NCBI RefSeq assembly: GCF_005298175.1
Contig: NZ_SZYH01000002.1
Span: forward strand, 310,001 to 374,000
Direction: 5' to 3'
Origin: Marinobacter panjinensis
GTDB taxonomy: Bacteria > Pseudomonadota > Gammaproteobacteria > Pseudomonadales > Oleiphilaceae
Length of the DNA stretch: 64,000 nt
Position 1 is the first letter of the stretch; each line of letters begins with the position of its first letter. The position numbers were made by a program, and so were the translations under genes. The notes beneath the pieces are model-generated. The model did no database searches, had not been told where the DNA came from, and saw only the letters and a list, made by a program, of their open reading frames with translations. Shown here piece by piece: positions 43,819 through 51,690 of this stretch.

Positions 43819-44655
43819 TCAGTGGCCGACCGGTGCTTCGACGGGCGTCAAGGTCACCGGATCTAACCGGTAGAACCCGCGTAATACCTCGTATACCTCT
43901 GGTTGCTCCGCTTTGAGATGGTCGGGCTGCTGGAAGAAGGCTTCTGTCAGCACGGCAAAGAACTCGGCGGGCTCGGTGGCGCCGTATGGGTCCAGCCAGG
44001 GCTTCCGGTGGTGATGGAGCGAGTGCCGCAGATTTTCATAGGCCCGGGTCATGGTTTCCTGCCAGTGGCTGGCCTGCTTGCCGCTCAGAGGAGGCGCGCC
44101 GTCGGCAGTGCCATCCAGGTAATCCAGCTGATGGGCAAATTCGTGGAGGATGACATTATGCTGCCCGGCAGGATTGACCGCACCTTCCTCACATTGGGCC
44201 CATGCCAGCACCACCTGGCCGTGGCTTGAGGCTTCACCGGAGCGTATCTGGTTGCTCTCGCTGACCACGATCCCGTCGCTCTCGATATCCCTGACATGAT
44301 AGGCGTCCGGATACACCAGAATGCTGCTTACCTCGTCGAAATCGGAGAAGCTGCGGGCAACGATTAGCAGGCAGGCGTGCCCTGCAATGGTAAGGCGCAC
44401 AGTGTCGTCCACTTCAAACCCATCGCAGCCATAAAAGGATTTTTCCGCCAGGAAAAGCTGTATGTGCTGTTCAAGCTGCTGCCTCAGTTCCAGAGGTAGC
44501 CTGTCATAGACGGGCACCCGGGACTGGAGTATTTCCCGCCAATAGGTCGGGAAGGGCTGTTGCAGTTGCCTTTCCCGCCGCCAGCTGCGATAGAAAAACA
44601 GATAGAAAACAGAGGCGCCGATAACGGCCAACGCGCAGAGGGTGTAGATCAGCAT
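43819..44655 (-). CDS. mtfA: M90-family zinc metallopeptidase, MtfA-like
   Basis: The protein has 278 residues from ATG 44655 (GGAG eight bases upstream); longer frames start with non-family sequence. An N-terminal membrane helix (LIYTLCALAVIGASVFYLFFY) is followed by the MtfA core with zinc motif HEFAHQLDYLDG (H-E-x-x-H) and the downstream glutamates in EPAEFFAVLTEAFF. E. coli MtfA binds the glucose repressor Mlc and has peptidase activity; the membrane anchor here is an addition seen in many relatives. It is convergent with the channel gene at zero spacing. Confidence 0.82.
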   Translation of the reverse strand: MLIYTLCALAVIGASVFYLFFYRSWRRERQLQQPFPTYWREILQSRVPVYDRLPLELRQQLEQHIQLFLAEKSFYGCDGFEVDDTVRLTIAGHACLLIVARSFSDFDEVSSILVYPDAYHVRDIESDGIVVSESNQIRSGEASSHGQVVLAWAQCEEGAVNPAGQHNVILHEFAHQLDYLDGTADGAPPLSGKQASHWQETMTRAYENLRHSLHHHRKPWLDPYGATEPAEFFAVLTEAFFQQPDHLKAEQPEVYEVLRGFYRLDPVTLTPVEAPVGH

Positions 44656-44844
44656 TGGCGGGGCTCCGGTGCGTGTTAATGGCCTGATAGTGTAATTGGT
44701 CTTGGTAGGTGTCACCAGACTCTACTGTTACCAACCTGCAGTGTTAACCTTGCGCTGGTGATCATGGTGGTACTTGGCCGTTTTGAACGGGAACTGATTT
44801 CCGAAGAGAATCCGTGAACTCTTAATACAGACCAGGAGGTTTCC

Positions 44845-45516
44845 ATGTCTGATACCAGAACTGTTGTTATTACCGGTGCCAACCGCGGCATTGGCCTTGA
44901 ACTCGCTCGCCACTATGCCGGTGAGGGCTGTGATGTGATCGGAGTCTGCCGTGAAGCATCAGCAGAACTGAAGGAAGTGGCCACGCGGATCATCGAAGGG
45001 GTGGATGTAACCACCGACAGCGGCATCCAGAAACTGACGGACGGGTTGAAGGGGCAATCGATCGATTTGCTGATCAACAATGCAGGCCTGCTGCAGGATG
45101 AAAAGCTGGGCAGTATCGACTTCGACTCCATCCGCACCCAGATGGAGATCAACGCCTACGCACCGCTTCGAGTAGCGGAGGCGCTGGTGTCGCAGATTCC
45201 TTCTGGAGGAAAGATTGCCAATATCACCAGCCGTATGGGCTCCATTGCAGATAACGATTCCGGTGGTCGCTATGGCTACCGCGCCTCCAAGGCAGCGTTG
45301 AATGCCTTTGGCAAGTCCCTCGCCATGGACCTGAAACCCAGGGGCATAGCCGTTGCCCAGCTTCATCCCGGTTATGTGCAAACCCGCATGGTGAACTTCG
45401 GTGGGTTGATTACGCCTGAAGAGTCGGCAAAAGGCCTTGCAGCGAGGATTGAGGGGTTAAACCTGGAAAACACTGGCTCGTTCTGGCATAGCAATGGTGA
45501 GGAGCTACCCTGGTAA
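44845..45516 (+). CDS. Short-chain dehydrogenase/reductase (SDR family)
   Basis: A 223-residue cytoplasmic SDR. The cofactor motif is TGANRGIGLEL (T-G-x3-G-x-G), followed by NNAG, a serine in ITSRMGS and the active-site YGYRASK (Y-x3-K). The short length and the sequence RTQMEINAYAPLRVAEAL place it with the C-factor/sniffer-type carbonyl reductases. GGAGG lies before ATG 44845. The substrate is unknown and it seems monocistronic. Confidence 0.88.
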   Translation: MSDTRTVVITGANRGIGLELARHYAGEGCDVIGVCREASAELKEVATRIIEGVDVTTDSGIQKLTDGLKGQSIDLLINNAGLLQDEKLGSIDFDSIRTQMEINAYAPLRVAEALVSQIPSGGKIANITSRMGSIADNDSGGRYGYRASKAALNAFGKSLAMDLKPRGIAVAQLHPGYVQTRMVNFGGLITPEESAKGLAARIEGLNLENTGSFWHSNGEELPW

Positions 45517-45616
45517 CGGACGTCGCCCCATTGAGGAAGCAGGGAAGTTTATTTACAAGCATTCCTTCTAATACTAAAGTTTTAGATGGGTACTTGGGTT
45601 ATAGGAGGATGGTCTG

Positions 45617-45811
45617 ATGAGCAAAGCGCTGAACGGACATTTCACTTCCAGGGAGCAGGCCCGTAACGTCAAGGATGATTTGATTGCCATGGGCTTGCCC
45701 CAGGAAAATATTTATATTGAAGTTGATGAGCAGGTGATCAGAGTAATGATCCCGTCAGAGGAGCGACGGGAAATTGAAGAGGTATTTGATCGCCATCGTG
45801 TCACTTACTAG
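45617..45811 (+). CDS. Small conserved-looking protein (64 aa), unknown function
   Basis: AGGAGGATGGTCTG precedes ATG 45617, a strong ribosome-binding site. The sequence alternates helix and strand: GHFTSREQARNVKDDLIAMG, IYIEVDEQVIRVMIP, then EERREIEEVFDRHRV, consistent with one small alpha/beta (ferredoxin-like) domain similar in style to stress-related YflT-type repeats. No catalytic motif is visible. It lies alone between an SDR and the convergent haloperoxidase-like gene. Confidence 0.65.
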   Translation: MSKALNGHFTSREQARNVKDDLIAMGLPQENIYIEVDEQVIRVMIPSEERREIEEVFDRHRVTY

Positions 45812-45864
45812 TAACTGACGGTCACGCGGCCATAGGCAGTGTGACCGTTGGCGTCCCTCGTTGG

Positions 45865-47328
45865 CTATTCACCTTTCAATTTAGCGTCCAGAAACCTATA
45901 GGCATAGCCTGCTACGCGATTACCTATTCTCTCCCCCGCTGGAAGAGACGACAGGAAATGCACGCCTGACCAGAAACGGCTCATTGAGCAGTTCTGCTCG
46001 AAGTCACTCCAGGTCGGGAAAACCAGCTCCAGGTCTTCGGTTGGCGTAAATCCCGGTTCAATTCGCGAGCTGCCTTGTGGCACGGGTACAACATAACCGA
46101 GCTGGTCTGAGCCAAGGTACAGCCGGCTGGCTTCAGCATGGGCAGCGCAGAAGCTGGCAGAAGCGGAGGGGTATTCCGGGTGGTCCGCCACTGGCAGGTA
46201 ACTGGTCCATTCGGAACCCTTCAGATCGTAAACCGTCCCTTGCCCTGGGCCGCCCCATGCGGTGACCAGTTCATCGCCATAGATATAAGCAATGGCGCTG
46301 AATGGCCGAACCGCGTCAAAGCGCTCTTTTTCCTGCCAGATTGCGATGGCCGTATCAAAAGCAGCCATATTGGTCAGGAAGTCATACTGAATGAATTCAG
46401 CCAGTGACAGCTGCTGGCTGAAAGCGGCGAACACGGCCGAGAATCCCAGGCTGTTTATCTTGTTGTCAAACAGTTCCGCCTTGGCTTTTTGTTCATCCGT
46501 CATGCTGGCTGATGCCTGAAGGACTTCATCTGCCTGCTGCCGGTAAGCGCCATAATTGCGAACGTTACTTTTAACAGGCGGTCTGGCGCGGAAACGCTTG
46601 GGGTTGTGGTACGAGTAGGGCTCGGTAAGTCTCATTTGCGGGGTTACGAACTGCTGAATCTTGAACAGGCCGTTGCTGCCTGTCATCGCTGGCTGCCAGC
46701 GTGAGGGATCACTGAGTTCGTAGGCGGTATTGACCGGGGCATAGTCGGTATAGTCGGCATAAGGCGCGCGGTGATAAGTTCTGTCTCCTTCGTTGCCCAA
46801 CTGGTTCATGCCGTCATTTTCCCGGGCAGCCACCAGTGCCATGCCTGCGGAGTTACCGATTCCCGCGGGCTCGGTCAGGTCTGTAGAGGTGTTCTCCGGG
46901 TCCAGCCCTACTGACTCCAGCATGGCGCGCCAGTCGCTGTTTCTGTGGGGGAAGAGGCTGTTAAGCGCATGGTATGAGGCATACAGCAGCGCGATATTGA
47001 GGTTTGTATTGTCTTCGCTTTCATTGGCCGGCCTTCGACCCAGGTTTGAATAGACGCCAACAGCTGTTGGATGGTAGGGAGCAACCGCGTCGAACCAGCT
47101 GTTGGTGATCAGCGTGGTTGCCCGCAGTACCAGCGTGGCGTCACTCGCGGTGGGTGAAACTTCGAAGATCGCCGGAATGGCGAAAGGAATGACCACTTCA
47201 ATGGCGGCGTTACCGTTTGCCAGGTCGTGATGTTCGTTGGCCTTGGCGGGTATTATCACCATACACAGTATGAGTGACAGGGTCAGAATCCGGGGGTGCA
47301 GTGAATGGAACAGTTCAGGCTTGCTCAT
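45865..47328 (-). CDS. Secreted vanadium-haloperoxidase/PAP2-like protein with an altered active site
   Basis: A 487-residue protein with a signal peptide (cleavage near residue 30). The vanadate/phosphate pocket of the haloperoxidase/PAP2 superfamily is mostly kept: lysine and arginine in KERFDAVRP (seven apart, as in K353/R360 of the fungal enzyme), serine in HPEYPSASAS, and arginine with histidine in RFWSGVHF (six apart, as R490/H496). The usual PSGH acid-base histidine is replaced: PSAS here. It may be an exported phosphatase, a haloperoxidase variant or a non-catalytic binder. GGGAGG precedes the start. The gene appears monocistronic. Confidence 0.75.
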   Translation of the reverse strand: MSKPELFHSLHPRILTLSLILCMVIIPAKANEHHDLANGNAAIEVVIPFAIPAIFEVSPTASDATLVLRATTLITNSWFDAVAPYHPTAVGVYSNLGRRPANESEDNTNLNIALLYASYHALNSLFPHRNSDWRAMLESVGLDPENTSTDLTEPAGIGNSAGMALVAARENDGMNQLGNEGDRTYHRAPYADYTDYAPVNTAYELSDPSRWQPAMTGSNGLFKIQQFVTPQMRLTEPYSYHNPKRFRARPPVKSNVRNYGAYRQQADEVLQASASMTDEQKAKAELFDNKINSLGFSAVFAAFSQQLSLAEFIQYDFLTNMAAFDTAIAIWQEKERFDAVRPFSAIAYIYGDELVTAWGGPGQGTVYDLKGSEWTSYLPVADHPEYPSASASFCAAHAEASRLYLGSDQLGYVVPVPQGSSRIEPGFTPTEDLELVFPTWSDFEQNCSMSRFWSGVHFLSSLPAGERIGNRVAGYAYRFLDAKLKGE

Positions 47329-47449
47329 GGCGTTTACCTCCCATGGAGCACAGAGTGATGATGGTGTTAACCCATCCTGGTTCAGTCTGCTAACGCGCCA
47401 TGTGCGGTTCTGCCACAGGTGGTAATGCTGCGACTACGCTGTTCGGGTT

Positions 47450-47458
47450 GGGGGGGGG
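47450..47458. repeat. Run of nine G residues in an intergenic region
   Basis: A G9 tract lies between the haloperoxidase-like start (47328) and the cold-shock terminator (47541). Such tracts are slippage-prone, but it is not in a supported coding region, and no promoter spacing effect could be shown. The rest of 47329-47540 shows no gene. Confidence 0.5.
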
Positions 47459-47540
47459 CGTCATGCCTGCCTGTAATTATAGTTTACAGAGAGCGAGATC
47501 AATGGAGAAAGGCAGGAAAATTCTTCGGGATCCATAACGA

Positions 47541-47567
47541 AAAAAAGGCAGCCGAAGCTGCCTTTTT
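47541..47567 (-). terminator. Intrinsic terminator after the cold-shock gene
   Basis: An 11-base perfect stem (AAAAAGGCAGC, 47542-47552, with GCTGCCTTTTT, 47557-47567) around a CGAA loop (TTCG on the leftward strand), with T-runs in both orientations. It ends the leftward cold-shock transcript and could also stop rightward transcription. Confidence 0.9.
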
Positions 47568-47586
47568 CAAACGTGCTGGCTGTTAT

Positions 47587-47793
47587 TTAAACAGCAACTA
47601 CGTTTTCTGCCTGAGGACCTTTCTGGCCTTCAGTAACGGTGAAGTCGACTTGCTGGCCTTCAGCCAGAGTCTTGAAACCGCCACCTTGAATAGCGCTGTA
47701 GTGAACGAAGACGTCCGGGCCGCTTTCGCGAGTGATAAAGCCGAAACCTTTTGCTTCGTTGAAAAACTTAACAGTACCGGTAGTTGTAGACAT
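47587..47793 (-). CDS. Cold-shock-domain protein (CspA family)
   Basis: A 68-residue single-stranded nucleic-acid-binding protein from ATG 47793 (AGGA eight bases upstream; ATG 47799 is too close to it). RNP1 is KGFGFI and RNP2 is VFVHYSAI, separated by the usual distance after GTVKFFNEA. It acts as an RNA chaperone. Which of the usual paralogues it is (cold-induced or constitutive) cannot be told. The upstream stretch to 48025 may include a long leader as in other csp genes. Confidence 0.93.
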   Translation of the reverse strand: MSTTTGTVKFFNEAKGFGFITRESGPDVFVHYSAIQGGGFKTLAEGQQVDFTVTEGQKGPQAENVVAV

Positions 47794-48025
47794 AATCATA
47801 ATCCTGAATTCGATAATTTAATGTGCAGCCAGACCACCAGAAACGATGACTGGTCAGCGTTGTGCGGAAACAAAAAACGCGCGGAATCAAAAACAGGACG
47901 GGCAACTACCAAAACAACTGAGATGCGTCTTATTCGTGAACTGCTGTGCTAATCTTTCCTACGAGAGGCACTGTACTCTTATGCTCCCCGCCTTTGCAAG
48001 TCTATTTTGACAGGATCGACAAGGC

Positions 48026-48964
48026 ATGACTCTTTTTCTCCTCCTAATCTCCCACCTGTTTGTTCCACTGGTGTTCATTGTTGCGGTTGGTTTCGGTAAG
48101 GCAGCATCCCGCATCCATTGGCTGAGCTATCTGGCTCTGGCCACTGTTTATCTGCTGCTTATCCAGCAGGCAGGCGCCTGGATATGGCTTGGTGGATACT
48201 GGCCCTGGCTGTTCTGGGCGGGACTGGTGGGGAGCGCAGCCTGGTTCCTGATGCGCCACCTGTCGGCTCTGCCGGTGTGGCCAGCCTGGCGGCCGGTGGC
48301 GATCTTGTCGCTGGGTTTCAATATTGCCGTGTTGGCCGCCCTCCTGGTGCCTGCCTGGTCTGTACTGGGGGCAGCAAATCCGGGTGCCGAGCCTGTTGAG
48401 TTGCGATGGCCCCTGATCGAGGGACAATACCGGGTCGGGCAGGGAGGCAATTCCCATGTAATGAATCACCACTATGGAATCGATGCTCAGCATCATGCGA
48501 TTGACGTGGTTCGTACTGTTCGCTTCGGTTTGCGCACCCATGAGATGGTCCCCGACGTGCTGGAGGATTATGGAATCTGGAATGCCCCGGTAGCAGCGCC
48601 GTGTTCGGGCGAGGTAACGAACGTCGGCACCGGCTTACCGGATCAGACGCCGCCCCGGAACGATCGTGACAATCCTGCCGGTAATTTCGTGGCTATCCAC
48701 TGTGGCAAGGTGACCGTGGTGCTGGCGCACTTACGCCAGGGGTCGGTTTCGTTGCGGCAGGGCGATAAGGTAATGTCAGGGGATCTGATAGGGCGAGTGG
48801 GCAATTCCGGGAATTCCAGTGAGCCCCACCTTCACGTGCATGCGGTACAGGGGCGGGTCTCCGATCACGATAACCTTATGTGGGAGGCCGGGGGCCGGCC
48901 CATGAGTTTCGATGGTCGGTATCTTGTTCGCAATGATGTTGTCGGAAAGAGGATTGATCGATGA
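48026..48964 (+). CDS. Membrane-anchored M23-family peptidase
   Basis: A 312-residue protein with three or four N-terminal membrane helices (to about residue 125) and a C-terminal M23/LytM domain. Zinc ligands fit HHYGID (H-x-x-x-D style), and HLHVH with the preceding GNSGNSSEP. The segment between has APCSGEVTNVG, typical for the beta-rich fold. It probably faces the periplasm and cuts peptidoglycan cross-bridges, or acts as a regulator. It overlaps the next gene by four bases. Confidence 0.82.
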   Translation: MTLFLLLISHLFVPLVFIVAVGFGKAASRIHWLSYLALATVYLLLIQQAGAWIWLGGYWPWLFWAGLVGSAAWFLMRHLSALPVWPAWRPVAILSLGFNIAVLAALLVPAWSVLGAANPGAEPVELRWPLIEGQYRVGQGGNSHVMNHHYGIDAQHHAIDVVRTVRFGLRTHEMVPDVLEDYGIWNAPVAAPCSGEVTNVGTGLPDQTPPRNDRDNPAGNFVAIHCGKVTVVLAHLRQGSVSLRQGDKVMSGDLIGRVGNSGNSSEPHLHVHAVQGRVSDHDNLMWEAGGRPMSFDGRYLVRNDVVGKRIDR

Positions 48965-49284
48965 AGTATATCTTTGAGGTTCGCATCCGGGAGGGGCATA
49001 CAGCAGAGGAGTACGCCGATGCCTGGGTTCGTGCCAGCGAAATTATCCAGCAGGCACCCGGTGCACGAGGAACGGAGCTACACCGCAAGATCGACGACCC
49101 GAATGTGTTGATTGCCATTGCCAGTTGGGACAGCAAGGCTGACCGGGATGCCATGGAAGGGCAGCACAATCCGGAGGTTGCCCGGATCATCCGCAGTGCC
49201 GCGCCATTCTGCGACATTACCCCTCTCGGTGAGTTTGAAGACCCCGAGTGGGTTGTGATGCCGCCGGGCAAACGGGGCAACTGA
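48961..49284 (+). CDS. Antibiotic-biosynthesis-monooxygenase-like (ABM) domain protein
   Basis: A 107-residue dimeric alpha/beta-barrel type protein: MKYIFEVRIREGHTAEEYADAW, GARGTELHRKIDDPNVLIAIA and WDSKADRDAMEG follow the ABM pattern of a strand, a helix and a Trp at the third strand. Some members are cofactor-free monooxygenases or haem-degrading enzymes; no specific substrate is apparent. ATGA overlap with the M23 gene and zero spacing to the CPBP gene make a coupled three-gene unit. Confidence 0.72.
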   Translation: MKYIFEVRIREGHTAEEYADAWVRASEIIQQAPGARGTELHRKIDDPNVLIAIASWDSKADRDAMEGQHNPEVARIIRSAAPFCDITPLGEFEDPEWVVMPPGKRGN

Positions 49285-49875
49285 GTGGCAGGTACCGGGA
49301 AACGCCCGCAGATTGCGCCTCGCACCGCGTTGATGTTCCAGGGCGGCATCGGCGTGGTGGGGCTGGCGGCCATCGCCTTGTTTGGAATTCCCGTCTATTA
49401 CAATGGTGTGAGCCCCGCCACTGCGCTGTTCTGGGGGCTGGCCGGAAGTGTCGCGACCTATGCTGTGATCCTGCTGGTGAGCCGTCTGCCCGGTCTGGTC
49501 CGTGATTCGCTGGAATCCCAGCTTGAGCAATTACACCGGTTCGCGAGTGATTATTCCTGGACTGTCCTGATTGCCCTCTCGGTCTTTGCCGGCGTGGGAG
49601 AGGAGTTGCTGTTCCGGGGCGCGATCCAGGGCTGGCTGGCCCAGCATGTGCACGATGCCGTCGCGATTGTGTTGGCTTCGTTGCTGTTCGGGCTGGTGCA
49701 CTATCTGTCATTTACCTATTTTGTCTTGGCCACCGGGCTGGGTATGACGTTGGGAACGGTCTATGCGCTGACCGACAGCCTGGTACTGGTGATGGTCTGG
49801 CACGGTGTATACGACATGATTGCCCTGTATTGTCTGCGCCGGTTTCCGGAATGGTTCGGGGTGCGGGTTGGATAA
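49285..49875 (+). CDS. CPBP-family intramembrane metalloprotease
   Basis: A 196-residue membrane protein from GTG 49285, directly after the ABM gene stop; ATG 49333 (MFQGG) is an alternative. The glutamate motif is VGEELLFRG (E-E-x-x-x-R), the second motif is FGLVHYLSFT, and the last is WHGVYDM, giving the Glu and His residues needed for zinc. The family includes CAAX-processing-like proteases and bacteriocin self-immunity proteins. No peptide substrate gene is nearby. Confidence 0.85.
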   Translation: MAGTGKRPQIAPRTALMFQGGIGVVGLAAIALFGIPVYYNGVSPATALFWGLAGSVATYAVILLVSRLPGLVRDSLESQLEQLHRFASDYSWTVLIALSVFAGVGEELLFRGAIQGWLAQHVHDAVAIVLASLLFGLVHYLSFTYFVLATGLGMTLGTVYALTDSLVLVMVWHGVYDMIALYCLRRFPEWFGVRVG

Positions 49876-50425
49876 GCCAGCAAAGCTTCGCCTGTTCTTC
49901 GGACTGGAAATCCCGGAACCGGTCAAACAGCGGTTGCTGTCGATTCGGCAGCCGGCAGCGGGTGCCCGCTGGCAGCGAGCGGACCAATTGCATCTGACAC
50001 TGGCGTTTCTCGGCAGTGTAGAGGCGCAACAGCTGCCGGTCATTTGCGACGCGGCCCGAAACCTGCCGGTGAAACCGTTTGATCTGACCGTGACGGGGGT
50101 TGGCTGTTTTGGTCACCCTGACCACCCGAAAAATCTCTGGGCCGGAGTGCGGCCGGTGGATGAGCTGGCCAGGCTGCACGAGGAACTGTGTCAAAGACTG
50201 GCAGCGTGTGGATTCGGGCCAGAGAAGCGTACCTTCAGGCCGCATATTACGCTGTCCCGTTTCAGGAAAGAGGCCGGTTCGGTGCGGGAATTGTTGCGAG
50301 AGCACCAGGCTGTCCAGACCGGTACGTTTGCCGTGAATCAGTTTGCGTTGTTCGAGAGCGTCTGTGGAGGGCAGGGGTCCGTTTATCAAATCATCGAAAG
50401 GTTTCCGCTGGCAGGACCAGAGTGA
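49868..50425 (+). CDS. thpR: RNA 2',3'-cyclic phosphodiesterase
   Basis: A 2H-phosphoesterase of about 185 residues. The paired catalytic motifs are HLTLAFLG (about residue 38) and HITLSRF (about 119), each H-x-T/S-x. It begins near TTG 49868 (LDKPAKLRLFFGLEIP), overlapping the CPBP gene end; an ATG at 49820 would add 16 residues that do not match the family. ThpR/LigT proteins open 2',3'-cyclic phosphates at RNA ends. Its order after CPBP suggests a shared transcript. Confidence 0.85.
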   Translation: MDKPAKLRLFFGLEIPEPVKQRLLSIRQPAAGARWQRADQLHLTLAFLGSVEAQQLPVICDAARNLPVKPFDLTVTGVGCFGHPDHPKNLWAGVRPVDELARLHEELCQRLAACGFGPEKRTFRPHITLSRFRKEAGSVRELLREHQAVQTGTFAVNQFALFESVCGGQGSVYQIIERFPLAGPE

Positions 50426-50485
50426 CATTGAGCGCCCACGCGGGAAGAATTTTCGGTAAGATTCGAGGTTGAACCGTTTTTTGGG

Positions 50486-50890
50486 ATGCTCCGAATGTTC
50501 TACTACGAAGTTGAGCCGCGATTCAGCGATACCGATGCGCTCGGTCATATCAATAATACCGTCTATCCGGTCTGGTTCGAGCAGGCCAGAACCCCGATTT
50601 TCCGGATCTTCCATCCGTCCCTGACACCTGAAGGCTGGCCACTGATACTTGCCAGAATGGAAATAGACCTGAAGGCACAGTGCTACTGGGCGACACCGGT
50701 TGAGGTACGCTCCGGTATCGGAAAGCTCGGCAACTCATCTTTCGAGGTCATTCAGGAAGCCTGGCAGAACGGCGCGCTGGTGGCCCGTGGCGTAACCGTG
50801 CTGATCCATTTCGATTACGAGACGCAGAAGTCCGTTCCTGTCCCCGACGAGATTCGTAACCAGCTTACCGGGCACGTTTTCGAGGAATAG
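50486..50890 (+). CDS. Hotdog-fold acyl-CoA thioesterase (4-hydroxybenzoyl-CoA thioesterase type)
   Basis: A 134-residue protein. The active-site segment FSDTDALGHINNTVYPVWFEQAR matches the D-x-x-G-H-x-N-N motif with the catalytic aspartate of the YbgC/FadM group. Residues MEIDLKAQCYW and VIQEAWQNGALVARG follow as strands of the hotdog sheet. It probably hydrolyses an acyl-CoA. ATG 50486 or 50495 may be the start. It is followed by a second, PaaI-type thioesterase. Confidence 0.88.
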   Translation: MLRMFYYEVEPRFSDTDALGHINNTVYPVWFEQARTPIFRIFHPSLTPEGWPLILARMEIDLKAQCYWATPVEVRSGIGKLGNSSFEVIQEAWQNGALVARGVTVLIHFDYETQKSVPVPDEIRNQLTGHVFEE

Positions 50891-50923
50891 GCGGGTCTTC
50901 AGTAAGCATAGCCGGGAGGTGTG

Positions 50924-51346
50924 ATGGACAGCTTTAATAAAAACGAAGTGGAACGCATTTTCTCATCGGCACCATTCATCGCCGATCTGGGCCTCGAGCC
51001 GGTATCCATCGAATCCGGAGAGTGTCGCTCCAGCCTTGTGCTTGAGAAAAGGCATCTGCAGCAGGACGGCTTTGTTCACTTCGGGGTGCAGGCCACGGTG
51101 GCCGACCACACCGCTGGTGCGGCGGGCGCCTCCATGGCAAAGCCGGGGCAGATTGTGCTCACGTCGGATTTCTCGCTGAAGTTGCTAAGATCAGCCAGAG
51201 GCACCCATCTGGACTGTATTGCGACCGTACTGAAGGCAGGCTCTTCCCTGACCGTGGTAGAGTCTGAGGTATATTGCGGCACACCCGATGATATGCGGCT
51301 GGTCTCCAAGGCAACGGTTACCCTGGCCGTTGTCAGCCCCCGCTAG
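50924..51346 (+). CDS. PaaI-family hotdog thioesterase
   Basis: A 140-residue protein from ATG 50924 (GGGAGG upstream). It shows FVHFGVQATVADHTAGAAGA, the family segment around the conserved H-F/G-G and the D-H-T turn, and QIVLTSDFSLKLLRSARG as the next strand. This class releases acyl-CoA or aryl-CoA dead-end products. It lies 33 bases after the first thioesterase in the same direction. Confidence 0.85.
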   Translation: MDSFNKNEVERIFSSAPFIADLGLEPVSIESGECRSSLVLEKRHLQQDGFVHFGVQATVADHTAGAAGASMAKPGQIVLTSDFSLKLLRSARGTHLDCIATVLKAGSSLTVVESEVYCGTPDDMRLVSKATVTLAVVSPR

Positions 51347-51408
51347 GCTGCTGACGCCCGGGCGGTCCAGTGTCGCCTGGCCACCAGAATAATGAGAGGT
51401 AATGTTCA

Positions 51409-51687
51409 GTGAAAGATGCGTTGCGAAGAGTATTCCGGCCCATTCTTGTTTTCTTCGAAAAAGGCGGAAATGCGGAAGGTTATCGTTCATCCCACCGGAA
51501 AATACTTCTGGTCGTCGGTTTTCTGTTCCTGGTTCTGTCGGGGATCTCGCTTTTCTTCTCCATCGTTGCTGAAACATTCAGCGCTCTGCTGCCTATCGTG
51601 CTGTTCTTTGTTATCAGCCTGGTCTGCTTAGTGGTGGGCCTGCTGGGCAGCGACAGCGCCGTGGCCAGGATCTGGGGTTCCCGCTAG
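51409..51687 (+). CDS. Small two-helix membrane protein of unknown function
   Basis: A 92-residue protein from GTG 51409, with AGAGG about nine bases upstream. A basic, soluble N-terminus (KDALRRVFRPILVFFEKGG) precedes two hydrophobic helices (about 33-51 and 58-79). No family was recognised. It ends three bases before the diguanylate cyclase start, so it may be a membrane partner of that enzyme. Confidence 0.6.
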   Translation: MKDALRRVFRPILVFFEKGGNAEGYRSSHRKILLVVGFLFLVLSGISLFFSIVAETFSALLPIVLFFVISLVCLVVGLLGSDSAVARIWGSR

Positions 51688-51690
51688 CCC

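Noticed and set aside
47450..47458. G9 tract as a phase-variation switch
   Set aside because: It lies outside any supported coding region and no promoter elements flank it convincingly.
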